From Bacillota bacterium (GTDB lineage: Bacteria; Bacillota; Desulfotomaculia; Desulfotomaculales; Desulfallaceae), in assembly GCA_009781965.1 (NCBI GenBank), contig WQUS01000410.1:1-8288 (forward strand): 8,288 bases of DNA. The letters are read 5' to 3'. Below, piece by piece: positions 4,824 to 8,288 of this stretch. The translations under genes were made by a program, and so were the position numbers. The notes beneath the pieces were generated by a model. The model ran no database searches, had not been told where the DNA came from, and saw only the letters and a list, made by a program, of their open reading frames with translations. The first letter of the stretch is position 1. Every line of letters begins with the position of its first letter.

Positions 4824-6419
4824 CTTACCCATAATACCGAAGGCATTGATTTTGTTCAAAATGGTTGTGTTCGACACACCCAATACTTTGCCTGCTTTGC
4901 GCGAAGAAGGATGGTTTTTTAAAACCCGGATGAGGATTTGTTTTTCAACTTCACTCACCATTTCTTTCAAGGTCGGGCATTCCTCGCCCAAGGCAATTTT
5001 TATTTGCAGTTCTTCCTCCGTATTAACATTGCCTTGAGACAGAGCCAGATCGGTACAGGCATAAAAATGCGCCGGTCTGAGCTCTTTGATGTCAACCATG
5101 TTAATAACGCGCTCTAAAGTATTTTCCAGCTGCCTGACATTGCCGGGCCAAGGCTGAAGCATTAGAAATTCAACGCCATCTTTGCTTAACCGCATTTCGG
5201 CTTTTTTCAGTTTGGCACATATTTTCCGGATCAGATACACGGCAATTAACGGGACATCCTCCGGTCTCTCACGCAAGGAAGGGATCATTAAGGGAATGAC
5301 ATTGAGACGGTAATACAAATCTTCCCTAAATTCGCCCTTTTCAATCATTTCTTCCAAGTTACAATGGGTGGCGGCAATAACTCGCACATCAACAGGAATT
5401 TCACTGCTGCCGCTTATGCGCCGCACGGCATTTTCCTGCAGCACACGCAGCAGCCGGACCTGCAGCTGAGGAGAAATCTCGCCAATCTCGTCCAGAAATA
5501 GCGTGCCGCCATCGGCTTGCTCAAAAAGGCCTTTTTTTCCGCCTTTGGCCGCCCCGGTAAACGCGCCGTCCTCATAGCCAAACAGCTCGCTTTCCAGCAG
5601 CGTATCAGGTAATGCCGCGCAATTGATAGCAATAAATTGACCATTGGACCGGTCGCTTTCCAAGTGCATGGCTTTGGCAAAAAGCTCTTTACCGGTCCCG
5701 CTTTCCCCGCGCAGTAAAACTGTCGAGCACCCTTTGGCCACCATTCTTGCGGTATCTACAATTTTTCTCATTTTAGCGCTTTGGTGGATAATATCGTCAA
5801 AAGCTGTCAGATAGCGTTTCTGATCTACTTTGGAGATGATCTCCTCCACTTGGCGGTAATCCTTGATGGTCACTACCGCTCCGATGACCTGTCCGTTGTC
5901 ATTAGTTATCGGCATGCCACTGCTAAGAAAATGGAGCACCTTTTTATTGCTTTTGACTTTTACTTCTTTCAGGCTATAGGAGTGGCCGGTTTTAAGTATT
6001 TCCATAATCGGCAGTCCCATCCGGTAAAAGTCATCATTTTTTTTACCAATCGCCTCTTGCCTGGATAAATGGAGGATCTGACCGGCCAGTTCATTTATAT
6101 GGGTGATTTCAGCATGATTATTAAACGCGATAATGCCTTCGTCTATCGAATTCAGGATGGTCCGCAATTCATATTCTCTTTGCTCATAAGGCATCTGATC
6201 CTGAAGCTTGACAGAGATAATCCCCCGCACCTGGCCTAATTGATTAATCAGCTGGTTAAACTTTGCCTTATCCCCGCACTGAAATTTTATAATCATCCCT
6301 TGATTTTGTTCCGCTTCCGTGCCGATTAAATTAATGCTGTGGTTTTTAAATATTTCAAAAATTTCATACCCCAGACCCAGGCGATCCAAAAAATCAATGT
6401 GAATTATATATTCCTGCAT
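4821..6419 (-). CDS. Sigma-54-dependent transcriptional activator, TyrR-like (ACT-PAS-AAA+-HTH)
   Basis: This 532-residue protein should bind DNA upstream of sigma-54 promoters and use ATP hydrolysis to open them. An ACT-like ligand domain spans about 1-75 (DRLGL at 12-16), as in E. coli TyrR. A PAS domain spans about 85-190 and the AAA+ domain about 205-440, with Walker A GESGTGKE (238-245), the sigma-54 contact loop GAFTGA (285-290), Walker B LFLDEIG (307-313) and the sensor II region WPGNVRQLEN (424-433). The C-terminal HTH (about 495-530) contains PSSRKAGKVLGVSNTTILNK, close to the TyrR pattern. ACT plus PAS suggests a small-molecule effector such as an amino acid; this is inference. No receiver domain is present. 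The start is ATG 6419: GTGGAG lies 5 bases upstream, and an in-frame TTG at 6443 sits just before the AGGAGGTGA. It follows proS by 37 bases and precedes the operon it probably controls. Confidence 0.9.
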   Translation of the reverse strand: MQEYIIHIDFLDRLGLGYEIFEIFKNHSINLIGTEAEQNQGMIIKFQCGDKAKFNQLINQLGQVRGIISVKLQDQMPYEQREYELRTILNSIDEGIIAFNNHAEITHINELAGQILHLSRQEAIGKKNDDFYRMGLPIMEILKTGHSYSLKEVKVKSNKKVLHFLSSGMPITNDNGQVIGAVVTIKDYRQVEEIISKVDQKRYLTAFDDIIHQSAKMRKIVDTARMVAKGCSTVLLRGESGTGKELFAKAMHLESDRSNGQFIAINCAALPDTLLESELFGYEDGAFTGAAKGGKKGLFEQADGGTLFLDEIGEISPQLQVRLLRVLQENAVRRISGSSEIPVDVRVIAATHCNLEEMIEKGEFREDLYYRLNVIPLMIPSLRERPEDVPLIAVYLIRKICAKLKKAEMRLSKDGVEFLMLQPWPGNVRQLENTLERVINMVDIKELRPAHFYACTDLALSQGNVNTEEELQIKIALGEECPTLKEMVSEVEKQILIRVLKNHPSSRKAGKVLGVSNTTILNKINAFGIMGK

Positions 6420-6424
6420 TTGTG

Positions 6425-6439
6425 CTCCACTCACCTCCT
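6425..6439 (-). promoter_or_regulatory. Ribosome binding region of the sigma-54 activator
   Basis: Two purine-rich elements lie side by side on the minus strand: AGGAGGTGA (6431-6439) and GTGGAG (6425-6430). The second is 5 bases from ATG 6419. The stronger first element is 11 bases away, longer than ideal. The in-frame TTG at 6443 has no such site upstream, which supports ATG 6419. Confidence 0.65.
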
Positions 6440-6456
6440 GCAAGTAAGATCAGGCA

Positions 6457-8172
6457 TTAGGCCAAACTGTTTAAAGCGGTTTGCACCGCCTCAACCACAC
6501 CGTCCAGGGGAATCATGTTCATGGCGCCGGTTCTCCTGACCACAAGCTCAACCTGGCTGACCGCCAGTCCCTTGTCGCCCACCGTGACGCGCAGCGGATA
6601 GCCCACCAAATCGGCATCCTTAAACTTAACCCCGGCCCGTTCCGGCCGGTCGTCAAAGACCGCTTCCACCCCTGCTTCAATCAGCTGCCGGTAAATATGT
6701 TCCGCCGCGGCAAACTGACGCTCGTCCTTATGGTTCACCGGCATAACCGCCACCTGGTAAGGCGCGATTTGCACCGGCCAGATAATCCCCCGCTCATCGT
6801 AGTTTTGTTCCACGGCGGCGGCCATAGTCCTGGTCACCCCAATCCCATAACAGCCCATAATAAAAAATCTGGCCTGGCCCTTCTCGTCCAAAAAAGTAGC
6901 GTTCATTGCTTTGCTGTATTTATCGCCCAGTTTAAAAATCTGGCCCACCTCAATGCCCCGGGCCTCCAATAATGTGGCGCCGCAATCGGGACAAGGTTCC
7001 CCGGCCTTTACCAGCCTGATATCGGTAATCAAGGCAGGTGCAAAATCCCGGCCCGGGTTGACGTTGATCAGGTGCTGCTCATCTTCATTAGCGCCGCAAA
7101 CAGCATTAGTCAGCACCATAACCTCCTGGTCCGCCACCACGCGCACCCCTTTAAGCCCCACCGGCCCGGCAAAACCGGTCCGGGCGCCGGTAACCGCCAG
7201 GATCGTTTCCGGAGCGGCTTGCTCCAGTCTGACGCAACCTAAAATATTGTACAGTTTGACTTCGTTGATTTCCCGGTCGCCCCGCACCAGGGCGGCAACA
7301 GTTTCTTTTTCCGTGCTGTACAGAATGGTCTTAATAATCCGCTCGGGCGATGTTTTCAGAAAAGCAGCCACTTCGGCGACGGTACGGCAATCAGGCGTGT
7401 GTATTTTTTCTGTTGCCAGAACCGGCCCGTCCTCCCTGGGACCGGCCGCCAATGCTTCGGCCCGCTCGTCGTTGACGGCGTAACCGCATGCCTGGTCGGC
7501 GCAATAAAGTACATTCGCCTCCCCTGATTCGGCCAGCACCATAAATTCATGGGTATCCTTGCCCCCAATGGCGCCCGAATCAGCCACCACGGCGCGGAAA
7601 TTCAGACCGCAGCGGGTAAACACATTGTAGTAGGCCTCGTACATTTTATTGTAAGTGACGTCCAGCCCGGCCTGATCATAATCAAATGAATACAGATCCT
7701 TCATGATAAATTCCCGGCCCCGCAATAAGCCAAACCGCGGCCGGCGTTCGTCACGGTACTTGTTTTGCATTTGATACAGCAACAAAGGCAACTGCTTGTA
7801 AGAATTAACCTCCCCTTTAACCAGGGCGGTAATAATCTCTTCATGTGTGGGTCCGAGACAGAAGTCCCGCCCATGCCTGTCCTTGAGGCGAAAAAGCTCC
7901 GCCCCGTAAACATCCCAACGGCCTGATTCGCGCCATAGCTCCGCGGACTGAAGAATGGGCAACATTAACTCCTGACCGCCCTGGCGATCCATTTCCTCCC
8001 TGATAATCTGCTCGATCTTCCTCACTACCCGCCAGGCCAAGGGTAACAAATTGTACACCCCCGCCGCTGATTTGCGGATCAAACCGGCCTTAAGCAGCAA
8101 CTGATGGCTGATTACTTCAGCTTCCGCCGGTACCTCCCGCAAGGTTGGCGCCAGCATTTCCGATACCTTCAT
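6457..8172 (-). CDS. proS: Prolyl-tRNA synthetase, bacterial type with editing insertion
   Basis: This cytosolic class II aminoacyl-tRNA synthetase charges tRNA-Pro with proline. At 571 residues it has the normal length of bacterial-type ProRS. The N-terminal core carries GPTHEE (108-113) and motif 2, YRDERRPRF (139-147) with RGREF (151-155). Residues about 224-400 form the INS editing domain that clears Ala-tRNA-Pro, with a Lys281 in the IIKTIL segment and GFAGP at 333-337. Cys224/Cys229 and Cys394/Cys397 flank that domain and may bind metal. Motif 3, MGCYGIGVTR, is at 439-448, followed by the anticodon-binding domain. The ATG follows GGAGGG (8179-8184) by 6 bases. It is a housekeeping gene and ends 37 bases before the sigma-54 activator, with no terminator between them, so the two may share a transcript. 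Confidence 0.97.
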   Translation of the reverse strand: MKVSEMLAPTLREVPAEAEVISHQLLLKAGLIRKSAAGVYNLLPLAWRVVRKIEQIIREEMDRQGGQELMLPILQSAELWRESGRWDVYGAELFRLKDRHGRDFCLGPTHEEIITALVKGEVNSYKQLPLLLYQMQNKYRDERRPRFGLLRGREFIMKDLYSFDYDQAGLDVTYNKMYEAYYNVFTRCGLNFRAVVADSGAIGGKDTHEFMVLAESGEANVLYCADQACGYAVNDERAEALAAGPREDGPVLATEKIHTPDCRTVAEVAAFLKTSPERIIKTILYSTEKETVAALVRGDREINEVKLYNILGCVRLEQAAPETILAVTGARTGFAGPVGLKGVRVVADQEVMVLTNAVCGANEDEQHLINVNPGRDFAPALITDIRLVKAGEPCPDCGATLLEARGIEVGQIFKLGDKYSKAMNATFLDEKGQARFFIMGCYGIGVTRTMAAAVEQNYDERGIIWPVQIAPYQVAVMPVNHKDERQFAAAEHIYRQLIEAGVEAVFDDRPERAGVKFKDADLVGYPLRVTVGDKGLAVSQVELVVRRTGAMNMIPLDGVVEAVQTALNSLA

Positions 8173-8184
8173 TCTGTACCCTCC

Positions 8185-8288
8185 ATATCACTGTTGTCAA
8201 CTTAAGCTAAAAAAATCAGACAGATAAAATAATTATTTGTAAGTTCCTTAAAAATGTCATTAATGGCAGATATATTAGTTGACAAATT
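8185..8288 (-). other. AT-rich leader/promoter region of proS (incomplete)
   Basis: About 100 AT-rich bases lie upstream of the proS ribosome binding site and run to the window edge. They include a perfect 12-bp palindrome AAATAATTATTT (8227-8238). TTGTCA near 8279-8284 on the minus strand resembles a -35 box, but no good -10 box stands 16-18 bases from it. No T-box motif or terminator hairpin is visible. The promoter may lie beyond the window. Confidence 0.3.

Noticed and set aside
6420..6443. Longer sigma-54 activator starting at TTG 6443
   Set aside because: The TTG sits just before the AGGAGGTGA element rather than after one; ATG 6419 has GTGGAG at 5 bases and also begins the ACT domain naturally.
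8185..8288. T-box leader upstream of proS
   Set aside because: No T-box-like conserved block and no terminator hairpin is visible in the roughly 100 bases available.

Overview
The window looks like a chromosomal stretch from an anaerobic, low-to-mid-GC Bacillota (Clostridia or Negativicutes type). Three things point that way: the style of the prolyl-tRNA synthetase, a sigma-54 activator with a TyrR-type helix-turn-helix, and strong GGAGG-type Shine-Dalgarno sites in front of every gene. The genus cannot be named from the sequence alone. All five complete genes lie on the minus strand, so transcription runs from high to low coordinates: proS, then a sigma-54 activator, then a D-2-hydroxyacid dehydrogenase, then two tandem acyl-CoA ligases. 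A short tail of a possible plus-strand gene enters at the left edge and converges on them.

Layout. 6457-8172 is proS, a full-length bacterial ProRS with its editing insertion. Only 37 bases after it comes a regulator (4821-6419) with the domain order of E. coli TyrR (ACT, PAS, AAA+, TyrR-type HTH). Unlike E. coli TyrR, it carries an intact GAFTGA loop and so should activate sigma-54 RNA polymerase. The next 288 bases (4533-4820) are non-coding. They hold a near-consensus sigma-54 promoter (4647-4662) and two matching 18-bp inverted repeats, TGATAA-N6-TTRTCA (4712-4729 and 4806-4823). The repeats are 94 bp apart, about nine helical turns, and are good candidates for the regulator's upstream activating sites.

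Downstream of that promoter are a 2-hydroxyacid dehydrogenase (3549-4532) that lacks the usual catalytic Glu, and two 521-residue AMP-forming ligases (1899-3464 and 163-1728). The ligases are about 86% identical and arose by tandem duplication. Each ligase ends in its own intrinsic terminator. The second ligase also has a plausible sigma-70 promoter between the terminator and its start, so the two copies may be expressed differently.

Working model (inference): an ACT/PAS-sensing, sigma-54-controlled catabolic module. In it a 2-oxo acid, possibly derived from an aromatic or other amino acid, is interconverted with its 2-hydroxy acid, and related carboxylic acids are converted to or from CoA thioesters. 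The substrate is not determined by the sequence. Two gene starts were placed downstream of the longest open frame, because the upstream GTG or TTG codon lies in or next to the ribosome binding site.
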